Of a stretch of DNA of 64,000 bases, positions 42,350 to 52,456 are shown piece by piece. How positions within the stretch are numbered: position 1 is the first letter of the stretch; each line of letters starts with the position of its first letter. The DNA is taken from contig CANLWG010000015.1 of NCBI GenBank assembly GCA_947494715.1, positions 1 to 64,000 of the forward strand, given 5' to 3'. Under the pieces are notes generated by a model that was not told the DNA's origin, made no database searches, and saw nothing but the letters and a program-made list of their open reading frames with translations. This DNA is from an uncultured Flavobacteriaceae bacterium (GTDB lineage: Bacteria > Bacteroidota > Bacteroidia > Flavobacteriales > Flavobacteriaceae). The position numbers were made by a program, and so were the translations under genes.

Positions 42350-44131
42350 ATGAAAGCAATAAAGTACTGTATTACAAGTTTGGTCGCCATGATGTTGTTT
42401 TATGGCTGTGACCAGGGTATAGATGGCATTACAGAAGTTGATCCGGGGCCGGATGCCTCGGCACCCCAGATAAAGATCAATTCCCCTGCCGATGGGTTAT
42501 CGCTAAAGGTAAATGAAGAGTTAACCAGCGTACCTATTCGGTTTGAAGCGACTGATGATATTGAATTAGGATCCATAAGGGTCATTATGGATGGCACACA
42601 AATAGCCAGTTATTCAAGTTTTAAGGATTATCGCCGCTTTGTCGTAGAGGATCTGGTTTATGATGGGATTGATGATGGAACACACGAGTTTGCGGTTTCC
42701 GCAACGGACTTGGATGGTAAGACCACTACCGAAACTACCTCTTTTGTAAAAGAACCTGCTTACATACCCAAGTACGCTGGAGAAATTCTATTCGTTCCCT
42801 TTGATGGCGACTATACGGATCTGATTAGTTTTGAAAAACCTACGGTAGAAGGCAATCCGGGTTTTACCGACGAAAGTCTTAATGGCCCCAGTGCATATTC
42901 CGGAGCGGCCGATTCTTATTTAACCTTTTCCACCGATCGATTTAAAAACGCAGAGTTTAGTGCCATTTTTTGGTTAAAGATAAACGCGGTACCTGATCGG
43001 GCCGGAGTATTAGTTATGGGGCCACCATTAAATGCAACAGGAGGTAATGATTTGACCAAAGGCTTTCGCTTTTTTAGAGAAAATGCAGGAGGTAATCAGC
43101 GTTTTAAACTAAACGTAGGCTCCGGCGATTCAGGTACTTGGTTTGATGGTGGTGAGGCTGCCGATGTGGATCCCGCCGCGGATAAATGGGTGAATATGGC
43201 CTTTACGATTTCCAACACTGAGGCCATAGTTTATATTGATGGAGAAGTTATAAAGGAAGGACCACTTATTGGTGGTGTTGATTGGACGGACTGTAATGTA
43301 CTTTCTATCATGTCCGGGGCACCGAACTTCACGGGCTGGAACCATTGGTCCGATGAAAGCTATATGGATGAGTTACGGATTTTTGATAGGGCAATTACGC
43401 AGGAAGAAGTACAGATCATCATTCAAGATGATTCTGGAGCAGCGCCTCCTTTGTACGATGCCACCTTTGATGGTGAAATGTTCTATATGCCCTTTGATGG
43501 AGACTACAAAAATCTTTTTACCGATACTGAAGCAACCGCAGAAGGAAATCCAGGTTTTGCAGGAGAAAGTGCGGCTGGAAGCGATGCTTATGCCGGTGCC
43601 GCGGATTCCTATCTCACTTTCCCTACCAACGGATTGACTACAAATCAGTTTAGTGCAACCATGTGGTATAAAGTAAACGCCGATCCGGATCGTGCGGGAA
43701 TCTTGGTCATGGGTCCCCCTATGATAAACGATGGGGCCGACAATGACCTCACAAAGGGATTCCGATTTTTTAGGGAAAATGCAGGAGGTAACCAGCGTTT
43801 CAAACTCAACGTAGGTTCCGGTGTCGGAGGCACTTGGTTCGATGGCGGGGAAGCCGCCGATGTAAACCCAGCTACCGAAGAATGGATTCATTTAGCATTC
43901 ACTATATCGGATACGGAGGCCGTAGTATATATTGATGGTGAAGTGGTCTCACAAGGTGCATTCGATGGGGTGGATTGGACTGATTGCGATGTGCTTTCCA
44001 TTATGTCCGGTGCACCGAATTTCACCCAATGGAACCATTGGTCAGATTTGAGCCTTATTGATGAGTTACGCCTTTATGATAAAGCGTTGACGCAGGAAGA
44101 AGTACAAAATATCAGAGATTCCGATCTGTAA
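42350..44131 (+). CDS. Surface lipoprotein with Ig-like domain and two LamG domains (SusE/F position)
   Basis: 593 aa with lipoprotein signal LVAMMLFYGCDQG. An Ig/PKD-like domain (residues ~40-135) precedes two LamG/concanavalin-type domains (~145-365 and ~380-590). The two are clear duplicates: both contain GFRFFRENAGGNQRFKLNVG, TWFDGGEAADV, VDWTDC and VLSIMSGAPNFT. Following susCD, it probably acts as a surface glycan-binding protein. The high similarity between the repeats, also at DNA level (GAAAATGCAGGAGGTAA in both), points to recent duplication. Confidence 0.85.
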   Translation: MKAIKYCITSLVAMMLFYGCDQGIDGITEVDPGPDASAPQIKINSPADGLSLKVNEELTSVPIRFEATDDIELGSIRVIMDGTQIASYSSFKDYRRFVVEDLVYDGIDDGTHEFAVSATDLDGKTTTETTSFVKEPAYIPKYAGEILFVPFDGDYTDLISFEKPTVEGNPGFTDESLNGPSAYSGAADSYLTFSTDRFKNAEFSAIFWLKINAVPDRAGVLVMGPPLNATGGNDLTKGFRFFRENAGGNQRFKLNVGSGDSGTWFDGGEAADVDPAADKWVNMAFTISNTEAIVYIDGEVIKEGPLIGGVDWTDCNVLSIMSGAPNFTGWNHWSDESYMDELRIFDRAITQEEVQIIIQDDSGAAPPLYDATFDGEMFYMPFDGDYKNLFTDTEATAEGNPGFAGESAAGSDAYAGAADSYLTFPTNGLTTNQFSATMWYKVNADPDRAGILVMGPPMINDGADNDLTKGFRFFRENAGGNQRFKLNVGSGVGGTWFDGGEAADVNPATEEWIHLAFTISDTEAVVYIDGEVVSQGAFDGVDWTDCDVLSIMSGAPNFTQWNHWSDLSLIDELRLYDKALTQEEVQNIRDSDL

Positions 44132-44169
44132 AAAATAGTTGTAAGTTAGTTTGAGTTAGTTTAGTTTTC

Positions 44170-45537
44170 ATGAGGTTAATTTTAACTGTAATGGCCATTG
44201 CTTCGCTGTTGTTTGGTTGCAATGGCCATTTTTCTACAAAAGAAAAATCTACAAATACCATTTCCAAAACAATTGAATGGTCGGATAGTATGCTGCTGGA
44301 TACCATCCAAAAACAGACTTTCAATTATTTCTGGGACGGAGCCGAACCTATTTCCGGATTGGCCAGGGAACGTATCCATTTGGACAATATATATCCAACA
44401 CATGACAAGGATATCATTACCATTGGAGGATCCGGTTTCGGATTGATGGCTATCCTAGTGGGAATTGAACGCGGATTTATAACCCGTGGACAAGCCTTGG
44501 AACGCTTTGAGAGAGCTGTTGATTTTTTGGCGACGGCCGATCGTTTTCATGGGGCCTGGCCCCATTGGTTAATGCCCAACGGAGAAGTGGCTCCCTTTAG
44601 TGCTAAAGATGACGGAGGAGATTTGGTCGAAACCGCATTTTTGATTCAAGGGCTCTTAACCGTAAGCGAGTACTTTAAAAATGGGAATGAAAGGGAAAAA
44701 CAACTTTCCCATAAAATCCAAAAACTCTGGGAAGAAGTAGAATGGGATTGGTACACCAAGAATGGAGAGGATGTACTCTATTGGCATTGGTCTCCTAAGT
44801 ACGGCTGGGAAATGAACTTTCCCGTGGGCGGATACAATGAATGCCTGATTATGTATATTTTGGCGGCGGCCTCTCCTACATATCCCATACAAAAAGAAGT
44901 ATATGAAAAGGGATGGGCACGAGATGGAGCCATAACCAAGGATACCATTTTCTATGACCTGGAAACTGAACTTGATCATTACGAGCATGACGAATCTCCG
45001 GTAGGTCCACTTTTCTGGGCCCATTATTCGTATTTGGGACTTGACCCCAACGGACTCACCGATCAATTTGCAGATTATTGGAAGGTGAACAAAAACCACG
45101 CCCTAACCCACTATAAATATTGTGTAGATAATCCACATAATTATAAAGGTTATGGCCCTAATTGCTGGGGCCTAACATCCAGCTACTCCATAAAGGGTTA
45201 TGCCGGACACCGGCCCGATAAAGACCTTGGGGTAATTTCTCCCACGGCCGCATTGTCATCGATGCCATATACTCCAAAACAAAGCATAGCATTTTTACGA
45301 TATATGTATACCGAACAAGACACGCTCATCGGTAAATTCGGTCCATATGATGCCTTTAGTTTGGAGCATGATTGGTACTTGCCCCGTTATTTGGCCATAG
45401 ATCAAGGGCCTATCCCAGTAATGATAGAAAATTACAGAAGTGGATTGCTTTGGAAGCTATTCATGAAGAACCAGGATGTTGCCAAGGGATTGGATAAATT
45501 GGGTTTTGATAGCTCTAAGACACAAATAGCATTATGA
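44170..45537 (+). CDS. GH144-type glucanase (glucoamylase-like domain), copy 1
   Basis: 455-aa lipoprotein (signal AIASLLFGCNGHF) with the glucoamylase-like (alpha/alpha)6 domain that defines GH144 endo-beta-1,2-glucanases. Landmarks are QTFNYFWDGAEPISGLARER, ADRFHGAWPHWLMPNG, WDWYTKNGEDVLYWHWSPKY, GPLFWAHYSYLGLDP, NCWGLTSSYSIKGYAGH and DQGPIPVMIENYRSGLLWKL. It presumably cuts glucan at the surface. It overlaps copy 2 by 4 nt (ATGA). GH144 assignment by motif memory; exact linkage is inference. Confidence 0.82.
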   Translation: MRLILTVMAIASLLFGCNGHFSTKEKSTNTISKTIEWSDSMLLDTIQKQTFNYFWDGAEPISGLARERIHLDNIYPTHDKDIITIGGSGFGLMAILVGIERGFITRGQALERFERAVDFLATADRFHGAWPHWLMPNGEVAPFSAKDDGGDLVETAFLIQGLLTVSEYFKNGNEREKQLSHKIQKLWEEVEWDWYTKNGEDVLYWHWSPKYGWEMNFPVGGYNECLIMYILAAASPTYPIQKEVYEKGWARDGAITKDTIFYDLETELDHYEHDESPVGPLFWAHYSYLGLDPNGLTDQFADYWKVNKNHALTHYKYCVDNPHNYKGYGPNCWGLTSSYSIKGYAGHRPDKDLGVISPTAALSSMPYTPKQSIAFLRYMYTEQDTLIGKFGPYDAFSLEHDWYLPRYLAIDQGPIPVMIENYRSGLLWKLFMKNQDVAKGLDKLGFDSSKTQIAL

Positions 45538-46919
45538 ATAGATTGTTAGGTATTTTCTTCATTTTAGTATGGATGACGGCTTGTTCTTCCGATGACCAAA
45601 ATGGTCCTATTGGCGTATCCCAAATTCCAGAACCACCTAAGGATAACGTACCTGATGAACCTATTCTAAACGATGAAGAGCTCCTAGATCTTACCCAACG
45701 TGAAACATTCAAGTACTTCTGGGACTTTGCGGAAGTCAATTCCGGTGGAGCTCGGGAAAGGTATCATCCTAATGAGCCAACCAGAGACCAATATGTGGTT
45801 GCCACGGGAGGTACCGGTTTTGGACTAATGGGTATGTTGGTGGGTATGGAAAGAGGATTTATAACCCGCGAGGAGGGCATAGAAAGGCTAGCAGGATTAT
45901 TGGATTTTTTGGAAACAGCCGACCGTTTTCATGGCGCATGGCCCCATTGGATGGATGGTAGATCCGGTAACGTCATTCCTTTTAGCCCCTTGGACAATGG
46001 TGGTGATTTGGTCGAAACTGCATTTTTGGCCCAAGGACTAATATGTATAAAAGAGTATTTTAAGAATGGCAGCAATACCGAAAAGGCATTGGCGGATAAA
46101 GCCGATGTATTGTGGAAAGGAATAGAATGGGATTGGTATACCCAGAACAAAGATGCATTATATTGGCATTGGAGCCCCAATCATGGTTTTGCCATCAATT
46201 TTGAATTAAAAGGATACAATGAGGTGCTCATCACCTATGTGTTGGCAGCGGCTTCTCCAGATTTTGGTATATCCAAGGAAACATATGTCAATGGATGGGC
46301 TTCCAATGGCCAAATCAAGTCTTCGGATACCCAATACAATCTTCCATTGTTGGTAGACCATGCGGGCAATGCACCGTTGGGCGGGCCCTTGTTCTGGGCA
46401 CATTATTCCTATCTGGGATTAAATCCAAAAGGTCTTACCGACGGATTTGTAGATTATTGGGATGTAAACGTAAACCATACCAAAATCAACTACAATTATT
46501 GCGTTGAAAACCCTAAGAACTATTCCGGTTATGGGGAAGATGTTTGGGGTCTTACGGCAAGTTATTCCAGAAGCAATGATGGGAGTATCGGTTACAACGC
46601 CCATAGTCCAAGTAATGATACCGGAGTTATTTCCCCAACGGCTGCCATAAGCTCAATCCCTTATACACCTAACGAATCCTTGAAGGCTTTGCATTATTTC
46701 TATAAAAATAAGGATAGACTTTTAGGGCCGGCAGGTTTTTATGATGCTTTTAGCCCCCATTATAATTTTTGGGTGGCCGAGGCCTATCTAGTCATAGATC
46801 AGGGCCCTATTATTGTGATGATTGAAAATCACAGAACTGGTTTGCTTTGGAAGTTATTCATGGGTAACCAGGAGGTTCGGCACGGACTGGAACGATTGGG
46901 TTTTAAATTCACTAATTGA
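45534..46919 (+). CDS. GH144-type glucanase, copy 2
   Basis: 461-aa lipoprotein (FILVWMTACSSDDQNGPIGVS). It has the same domain and landmarks as copy 1: ETFKYFWDFAEVNSGGARER, DRFHGAWPHWMDGRSGN, WDWYTQNKDALYWHWSPNHG, DVWGLTASYSRSNDGSIGY. It shares the GPIGxSQ linker with copy 3, so copies 2 and 3 are closer to each other than to copy 1. Leu is mostly TTG/TTA/CTA as in neighbouring genes. Confidence 0.82.
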   Translation: MNRLLGIFFILVWMTACSSDDQNGPIGVSQIPEPPKDNVPDEPILNDEELLDLTQRETFKYFWDFAEVNSGGARERYHPNEPTRDQYVVATGGTGFGLMGMLVGMERGFITREEGIERLAGLLDFLETADRFHGAWPHWMDGRSGNVIPFSPLDNGGDLVETAFLAQGLICIKEYFKNGSNTEKALADKADVLWKGIEWDWYTQNKDALYWHWSPNHGFAINFELKGYNEVLITYVLAAASPDFGISKETYVNGWASNGQIKSSDTQYNLPLLVDHAGNAPLGGPLFWAHYSYLGLNPKGLTDGFVDYWDVNVNHTKINYNYCVENPKNYSGYGEDVWGLTASYSRSNDGSIGYNAHSPSNDTGVISPTAAISSIPYTPNESLKALHYFYKNKDRLLGPAGFYDAFSPHYNFWVAEAYLVIDQGPIIVMIENHRTGLLWKLFMGNQEVRHGLERLGFKFTN

Positions 46920-46920
46920 G

Positions 46921-48306
46921 ATGATGAATAAAAGACTTGGAATAGTAGTATGGTCCTGCTTCCTTCTTTTAGCTTGCAGCTCTTCCGACAATGGCTCCGG
47001 TCCGATTGGCTTATCTCAGCTTCCCTCGGAAGAAGAACCACCTCCAATAGAGGATAACATTACTGATGAAGAGTTGTTAGACATCACTCAAAGAGAGACT
47101 TTCAGATATTTCTGGGATTTCGCGGAAGCAAATACCGGTTGTGCCAGGGAACGATACTTTGTAGATGATCCTTCATATGATGCCAACACAGTGACCATAG
47201 GAGGTACAGGCTTTGGGTTGATGGCCCTCTTGGTAGGAATTGAACGCGATTTTATAAGTAGAACGGAAGGAGTAGAAAGACTACAGCAAATACTTGATTT
47301 TCTGGAAACTGCTGATCGCTTTCATGGCGCCTGGCCGCATTGGCTTGACGGGAGTACCGGTAAGGTCAGACCTTTTAACGCAACAGATGACGGAGGGGAC
47401 ATTGTTGAAACTGCCTTTCTCGTTCAGGGACTAATATGCATACGGGAATACTTTATCAATGGAAATACGGAAGAAAAAGAAATGGCAGCTAGGGTAGACT
47501 CTCTCTGGAAAGCAGTAGAATGGGACTGGTATACCCAAAATCAAAATGGCCTGTTCTGGCATTGGAGCCCTAATAATGGCTTTGTTATGAATTTGGTGCT
47601 GAAGGGATATAATGAAGTCTTGATTGCCTATATCCTTGCAGCTGCTTCACCTGACCACAGCATAGTAAAGGAAGCTTTTACTGAGGGTTGGGCTTCAGAT
47701 GGAGAGATTAAAAGCAATAACGAACAATACGGTCTTCCTTTATTTGTAAGACATGCGCAGTCAGAGGCCTTCGGAGGTCCTTTGTTCTGGGCTCACTATT
47801 CCTACCTCGGGTTTGATTCCCGGGGGCTTTCCGACGAATTTGCCAATTACTGGGACGTCAATGTAAATCACTCAAAGATCAATTATTCCTATTGCGTTCA
47901 GAACCCAAAGAACTTCGAGGCATATGGCCAGGACTGCTGGGGTTTGACATCCAGCTACACCCGAAACCAGGATGGCTCTATAGGATACGCTGCGCACAAA
48001 CCTGGGAACGATCTGGGAATAATCTCCCCAACCGCCGCTTTGAGCTCCATGCCATACACCCCTGAAAGGTCCATGCGGGCGCTGCGGTACTTCTATTCAA
48101 ATAAAGACAAACTTTTGGGTCCGGCCGGATTCTATGATGCCTTTAGCCCAGAGTACAATTTCTGGGTAGCAAGAGGCTATTTGGCCATTGATCAGGGCCC
48201 TATCATTGTGATGATAGAAAATTATCGCACAGGGCTTTTGTGGGACCTCTTTATGCGTAATGAAGACGTTCGTCGAGGCCTTGATTCCCTTGGGTTCAAC
48301 TATTAA
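46921..48306 (+). CDS. GH144-type glucanase, copy 3
   Basis: 461 aa from ATG 46921, 1 nt after the copy 2 stop; the ORF track starts 33 codons upstream inside copy 2. The lipoprotein signal is GIVVWSCFLLLACSSSDNGSG, followed by GPIGLSQLPSEEEPPP. Landmarks match copy 2 (ETFRYFWDFAEANTGCARER, GLFWHWSPNNGFVMN, DCWGLTSSYTRNQDGSIGY). Codon choice differs from copy 2: more CTT, CTC and CTG for Leu. This hints at a separate history despite the shared protein layout. Confidence 0.82.
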   Translation: MMNKRLGIVVWSCFLLLACSSSDNGSGPIGLSQLPSEEEPPPIEDNITDEELLDITQRETFRYFWDFAEANTGCARERYFVDDPSYDANTVTIGGTGFGLMALLVGIERDFISRTEGVERLQQILDFLETADRFHGAWPHWLDGSTGKVRPFNATDDGGDIVETAFLVQGLICIREYFINGNTEEKEMAARVDSLWKAVEWDWYTQNQNGLFWHWSPNNGFVMNLVLKGYNEVLIAYILAAASPDHSIVKEAFTEGWASDGEIKSNNEQYGLPLFVRHAQSEAFGGPLFWAHYSYLGFDSRGLSDEFANYWDVNVNHSKINYSYCVQNPKNFEAYGQDCWGLTSSYTRNQDGSIGYAAHKPGNDLGIISPTAALSSMPYTPERSMRALRYFYSNKDKLLGPAGFYDAFSPEYNFWVARGYLAIDQGPIIVMIENYRTGLLWDLFMRNEDVRRGLDSLGFNY

Positions 48307-48316
48307 ATTGAGTAAA

Positions 48317-50053
48317 ATGGGATGCTTTGAAATAAGCAAAGAAAAATTTCTGGTGCTATGGATGTTGTTCTATTTAGAATCAACCGAAATAAATGCCCAG
48401 CAGAGAACCTACTGCAATCCTTTGAATCTAGATTACACCTATATGATCTATAATGCCCATAAGGATCTGTCCTATCGTTCTGGGGCCGACCCTGCGGTGG
48501 TTAGGTTCAAAGACGAATATTATATGTTTGTTACCCGTTCTATGGGCTATTGGCACTCCACAGACCTAACCACATGGAATTTTATCACACCAAAAAAATG
48601 GTATTTTCAAGGTTCCAATGCCCCGGCAGCCTTTAATTACAAGGATTCTTTACTCTACGTTGCCGGCAATCCATCAGGTTCAATGAGTGTACTTCATTCC
48701 GAAAATCCGAAAAACGGAGAATGGAATGCAACGCCATCCATCTTGCACGAACTTCAAGACCCCGCATTGTTCATCGATGAAGATGGGCAGAGCTATATGT
48801 ATTGGGGTTCTTCCAATAAGTTTCCGATACGGGCCAAAAAAATGGATCGCTCCAAACGATTCCGACCTTCTGAAGAAATCCGTGAGCTATTTAACCTGCA
48901 ACCGGAAAAGCACGGTTGGGAGCGTTTTGGGGAAAACCATTCCGATACAATATTGGGCGGTTATATCGAAGGGCCTTGGATGACCAAATACAAGAACAAG
49001 TATTATTTACAATATGCCGCGCCGGGTACGGAATTCAATGTATACGGTGATGGGGTCTATATCGGAGATTCCCCTTTGGGACCTTTTGAATATGCCCCAA
49101 ACAATCCCTTCTCCTATAAGCCGGGTGGTTTTATCAATGGGGCAGGCCACGGTAGTACAGTAATGGGACCCGGCGACCAATTTTGGCATTTCGCCTCAAT
49201 GGCAGTCAATGTAAATATTGGTTGGGAAAGACGTGTGGGTATGTTCCCCACTTTTTTTGATGACGATGGTTTGCTGTATAGCAATACGCGGTTTGGCGAT
49301 TATCCCCATTATGTCCCTTCAGTACCAGATAAAAAAGGACTATTTAGGGGTTGGATGCTATTATCTTATAAGAAACCGATAAGGGCATCATCTTATATAA
49401 AAGGATACGACCCTAAGAATATGGTGGACGAAAACATAAAGACATTTTGGTTGGCCCAAGAAAATAACGATGAGCAATGGATAGAAATCGATTTGGAGCA
49501 ATCTGGTCTGGTATGTGCCCTACAAGTTAACTACAACGACCACAAATCCGATATGTACGGAAAGATTCCAGGATTATACCATCAATATACAATCGAATCT
49601 TCAATTGATGGAAAAAATTGGGAAATTCTTGTGGATCGCAGTAATAATTTAAAGGACGTGCCCAACGATTATATTGAGCTGCCAACTCCCAAAAAAGTCC
49701 GGTTCGTCCGGTACAAAAACATTCATGTTCCCACACCCCACCTTTCCATTTCCGGACTTCGCATTTTTGGAAAGGGCAACGGAAAACCGCCCAAATCGGT
49801 AAAAGGCTTTTCAGTAGTCAGAAAATCAGATCGAAGGGATGCCCAAATTTCTTGGATTCCGATTAAAAATGCCCAAGGCTATAATGTGTTTTGGGGAATA
49901 GCCCCCAACAAACTGTACAGTTCCTGGATGGTTTATGATGATAATTCCTTGGAATTGAAGTCCCTGAATATAGATCAGAATTACTATTTTGCTATTGAAG
50001 CCTTTAACGAAAACGGAATCTCAAAAAAATCGAAAATCGTAACCGTAGAATAA
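48317..50053 (+). CDS. GH43-like glycosidase with F5/8C and Fn3 domains
   Basis: About 578 aa from ATG 48317; the ORF-track start lies inside the previous gene. It has a weak signal peptide (FLVLWMLFYLESTEINAQ). The five-bladed propeller shows the GH43 carboxylate triad contexts: RSGADPAVVRFKDEYYMF (base Asp), LQDPALFIDEDGQSYMYWG (Asp) and GGYIEGPWMTKYKNKYYLQY (acid Glu). A discoidin-like carbohydrate-binding domain spans ~350-490 and an Fn3 domain the C terminus. It probably removes arabinose, xylose or related side groups. Confidence 0.8.
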   Translation: MGCFEISKEKFLVLWMLFYLESTEINAQQRTYCNPLNLDYTYMIYNAHKDLSYRSGADPAVVRFKDEYYMFVTRSMGYWHSTDLTTWNFITPKKWYFQGSNAPAAFNYKDSLLYVAGNPSGSMSVLHSENPKNGEWNATPSILHELQDPALFIDEDGQSYMYWGSSNKFPIRAKKMDRSKRFRPSEEIRELFNLQPEKHGWERFGENHSDTILGGYIEGPWMTKYKNKYYLQYAAPGTEFNVYGDGVYIGDSPLGPFEYAPNNPFSYKPGGFINGAGHGSTVMGPGDQFWHFASMAVNVNIGWERRVGMFPTFFDDDGLLYSNTRFGDYPHYVPSVPDKKGLFRGWMLLSYKKPIRASSYIKGYDPKNMVDENIKTFWLAQENNDEQWIEIDLEQSGLVCALQVNYNDHKSDMYGKIPGLYHQYTIESSIDGKNWEILVDRSNNLKDVPNDYIELPTPKKVRFVRYKNIHVPTPHLSISGLRIFGKGNGKPPKSVKGFSVVRKSDRRDAQISWIPIKNAQGYNVFWGIAPNKLYSSWMVYDDNSLELKSLNIDQNYYFAIEAFNENGISKKSKIVTVE

Positions 50054-50063
50054 CATAGAGAAG

Positions 50064-52340
50064 ATGAATAATCCCAAACCTATTTTGAGCTTCATCGCAC
50101 TGTTTTTTTGTTTTGGTATGATAGTGGCACAGGAGCCGAAAACCATTCCACAAGTAGAGGAACTCTTACAGAAAATGACGTTGGATGAAAAAATAGGCCA
50201 ACTGAACCTCCTTACTCCGGGAGGAGGAATTGCCACTGGATCCGTAGTAAGCAAAAATGTAGAGACTAAAATAAAAGCCGGACAGGTCGGCGGACTTTTC
50301 GGTATATCAGGTCCTGAAAAAATGAAGAAAGCACAGGATCTTGCCATAAAAAATTCGCATTTAAAAATCCCTTTGCTATTTGGTTCAGATGTCATTCATG
50401 GCTATAAGACCACTTTTCCCATTCCTTTGGGACTCTCTTGTAGTTGGGACATGAAGCTCATAGAAACCCTGGCACGTATCGCTGCCACTGAGGCTACTGC
50501 AGATGGCATTAACTGGAATTTTTCGCCAATGATGGATATTGCCCGTGACCCAAGATGGGGCCGTATTGCGGAAGGTGCCGGGGAAGACCCCTATTTGGGT
50601 TCGGCTATCGCCAGGGCCATGATAAAGGGGTATCAAGGAGATAATCTTGCCGACCCAAAAACGATGCTGGCCTGTGTAAAACATCTTGCTTTGTATGGAG
50701 CTTCGGAAGCCGGTCGTGATTATAATTCCGTTGACATGGGCAAGGTGAAAATGTTCAATCAATATCTACCTCCATACCACGCCGCGGTCGATGCAGGTGT
50801 GGCCAGCGCTATGACATCTTTCAACGATATTGATGGCATCCCTGCTTCCGGGAACAAATGGCTCATAACTGATCTGCTACGCGAACGATGGGGATTTCAA
50901 GGCTTTGTGGTTTCCGATTATACCTCGGTGAATGAAATGATTGCACACGGGTTGGGCGATTTACAAGCCGTTTCCGCCTTGGCAGTAAAGGCAGGGCTGG
51001 ATATGGATATGGTGGGCGAAGGATTTCTGACCACCTTAAAAAAGTCTGTTCAAGAAGGAAAAGTCAGTGAAGGGGAGATTACCCAGGCTTGTCGAAGGAT
51101 TTTGGAAGCCAAATACAAATTAGGGCTTTTTGAGGATCCTTATCGCTATATAAATACCAAGCGACCTGCTACAGATATCCTAAATGAGACACATCGAAAG
51201 ACGGCAAGGGAGGCAGCGGCCCGTTCTTTTGTACTGCTCAAAAACCACAATGCGGCCCTCCCTATTCAAAAAAATGCTAAAATCGCCTTGATAGGGCCCT
51301 TGGCAAATAACAAGAACAATATGTTGGGTACTTGGGCACCCACGGGGAATCCCCAATTATCCGTTCCCGTGCTGGAAGGTTTCAAGAACGTTGCCCCAAA
51401 TGCCATAATTACTTATGCCAAGGGCGCCAATATTTCCGACAATCCTGAACTGGCCAAAAAAGTCAATGTATTTGGCCCAAGAATCGAAATAGACGAACGC
51501 TCTTCCGAAACCCTGCTCAAGGAAGCGCTTGAGGCTGCCCAGAAGTCAGACGTTATTATAGCCGTGGTGGGAGAGGCCACAGAAATGAGCGGGGAAGCGG
51601 CTAGCAGAACCGACATCTCCATTCCAGACAGTCAGAAAAAGCTAATTCGGGCATTGGTAGAAACCGGAAAGCCGCTTGTGTTGGTTTTAATGAGCGGTAG
51701 ACCGTTGACCATTCCTGAGGAGTTTGCATTACCGGTAAGTATTCTACAAGTTTGGCATCCCGGGGTAGAGGCTGGAAATGCCATTGCCGATGTAGTATTC
51801 GGGGATTACAATCCTTCTGGCAAACTTACCGCTACTTGGCCACGGAATGTTGGGCAAATACCAATATACCATAGCATGAAACATACAGGAAGACCCACAG
51901 AATCTGTTGAATTTCAAAAATTCAAGTCAAACTATTTGGATGTTCCTAATTCGCCCTTGTTACCTTTTGGCTATGGTTTAAGCTACACCACATTTGAGTA
52001 TTCCGACCTTGAAATCGATAAAAAAGAAATTGGCCAAGGAGAATCGGTTGTCGTGAACGTAACTTTAAAGAATACTGGGGATTTTGACGGAGAGGAAGTA
52101 GTGCAATTATACCTTAGGGATGTGGTCAGAAGTATTACGCCACCCCAAAAGACATTAAAGGGCTTCAAAAAAGTATTTCTTAAAAGTGGTGAGACCAAAA
52201 CTATACCTCTTATTTTAAATCCTGATGATTTAAAATTTTACAATAATCAATTGGAATTTGTTTCCGAACCTGGTGAATTTGAAGTTTTTGTCGGAGGCAG
52301 TTCAACCACGGAAATGAAACAAGGTTTTACTTTGAAATGA
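50064..52340 (+). CDS. GH3 beta-glucosidase (BglX type)
   Basis: 758 aa with a signal peptide (ILSFIALFFCFGMIVAQ). The N-terminal TIM barrel has GSDVIHGYKTTFPIPL, KHLALYGASEAGRDY and the nucleophile Asp in GFVVSDYTSVNEM (near residue 285). The alpha/beta sandwich domain and a C-terminal Fn3-like domain (SPLLPFGYGLSYTTFEYSD to the end) complete the family layout. It would hydrolyse oligosaccharides released by the GH144 enzymes to glucose in the periplasm. It starts 10 nt after the GH43-like gene. Confidence 0.93.
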   Translation: MNNPKPILSFIALFFCFGMIVAQEPKTIPQVEELLQKMTLDEKIGQLNLLTPGGGIATGSVVSKNVETKIKAGQVGGLFGISGPEKMKKAQDLAIKNSHLKIPLLFGSDVIHGYKTTFPIPLGLSCSWDMKLIETLARIAATEATADGINWNFSPMMDIARDPRWGRIAEGAGEDPYLGSAIARAMIKGYQGDNLADPKTMLACVKHLALYGASEAGRDYNSVDMGKVKMFNQYLPPYHAAVDAGVASAMTSFNDIDGIPASGNKWLITDLLRERWGFQGFVVSDYTSVNEMIAHGLGDLQAVSALAVKAGLDMDMVGEGFLTTLKKSVQEGKVSEGEITQACRRILEAKYKLGLFEDPYRYINTKRPATDILNETHRKTAREAAARSFVLLKNHNAALPIQKNAKIALIGPLANNKNNMLGTWAPTGNPQLSVPVLEGFKNVAPNAIITYAKGANISDNPELAKKVNVFGPRIEIDERSSETLLKEALEAAQKSDVIIAVVGEATEMSGEAASRTDISIPDSQKKLIRALVETGKPLVLVLMSGRPLTIPEEFALPVSILQVWHPGVEAGNAIADVVFGDYNPSGKLTATWPRNVGQIPIYHSMKHTGRPTESVEFQKFKSNYLDVPNSPLLPFGYGLSYTTFEYSDLEIDKKEIGQGESVVVNVTLKNTGDFDGEEVVQLYLRDVVRSITPPQKTLKGFKKVFLKSGETKTIPLILNPDDLKFYNNQLEFVSEPGEFEVFVGGSSTTEMKQGFTLK

Positions 52341-52367
52341 GCAGGTCTATCTTTTTACGGAGGGTAA

Positions 52368-52426
52368 ACCTGTCAGGTCTTTCTCCCTGCAAAATTGGCC
52401 TTACCCTAGGGAAGACCCCTTGCAGG
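52368..52426. repeat. Small palindromic repeat remnant between GH3 and esterase genes
   Basis: ACCTGTCAGGT (52368-52378) and the arms CCTGCAA (52386-52392) and TTGCAGG (52420-52426) form nested inverted repeats. The CCTGTCAGG/GCAGG units resemble intergenic palindromes seen in Bacteroidota genomes. The stretch is read through by an artefactual N-terminal extension of the esterase ORF. Confidence 0.35.
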
Positions 52427-52456
52427 TCAGGATTTGGAAAACTTAGCACCGATAGA

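Noticed and set aside
52337-52456. ATGA-coupled start of the esterase with 40 extra residues
   Set aside because: The extension is encoded by palindromic DNA and would bury the signal peptide that begins at 52457.
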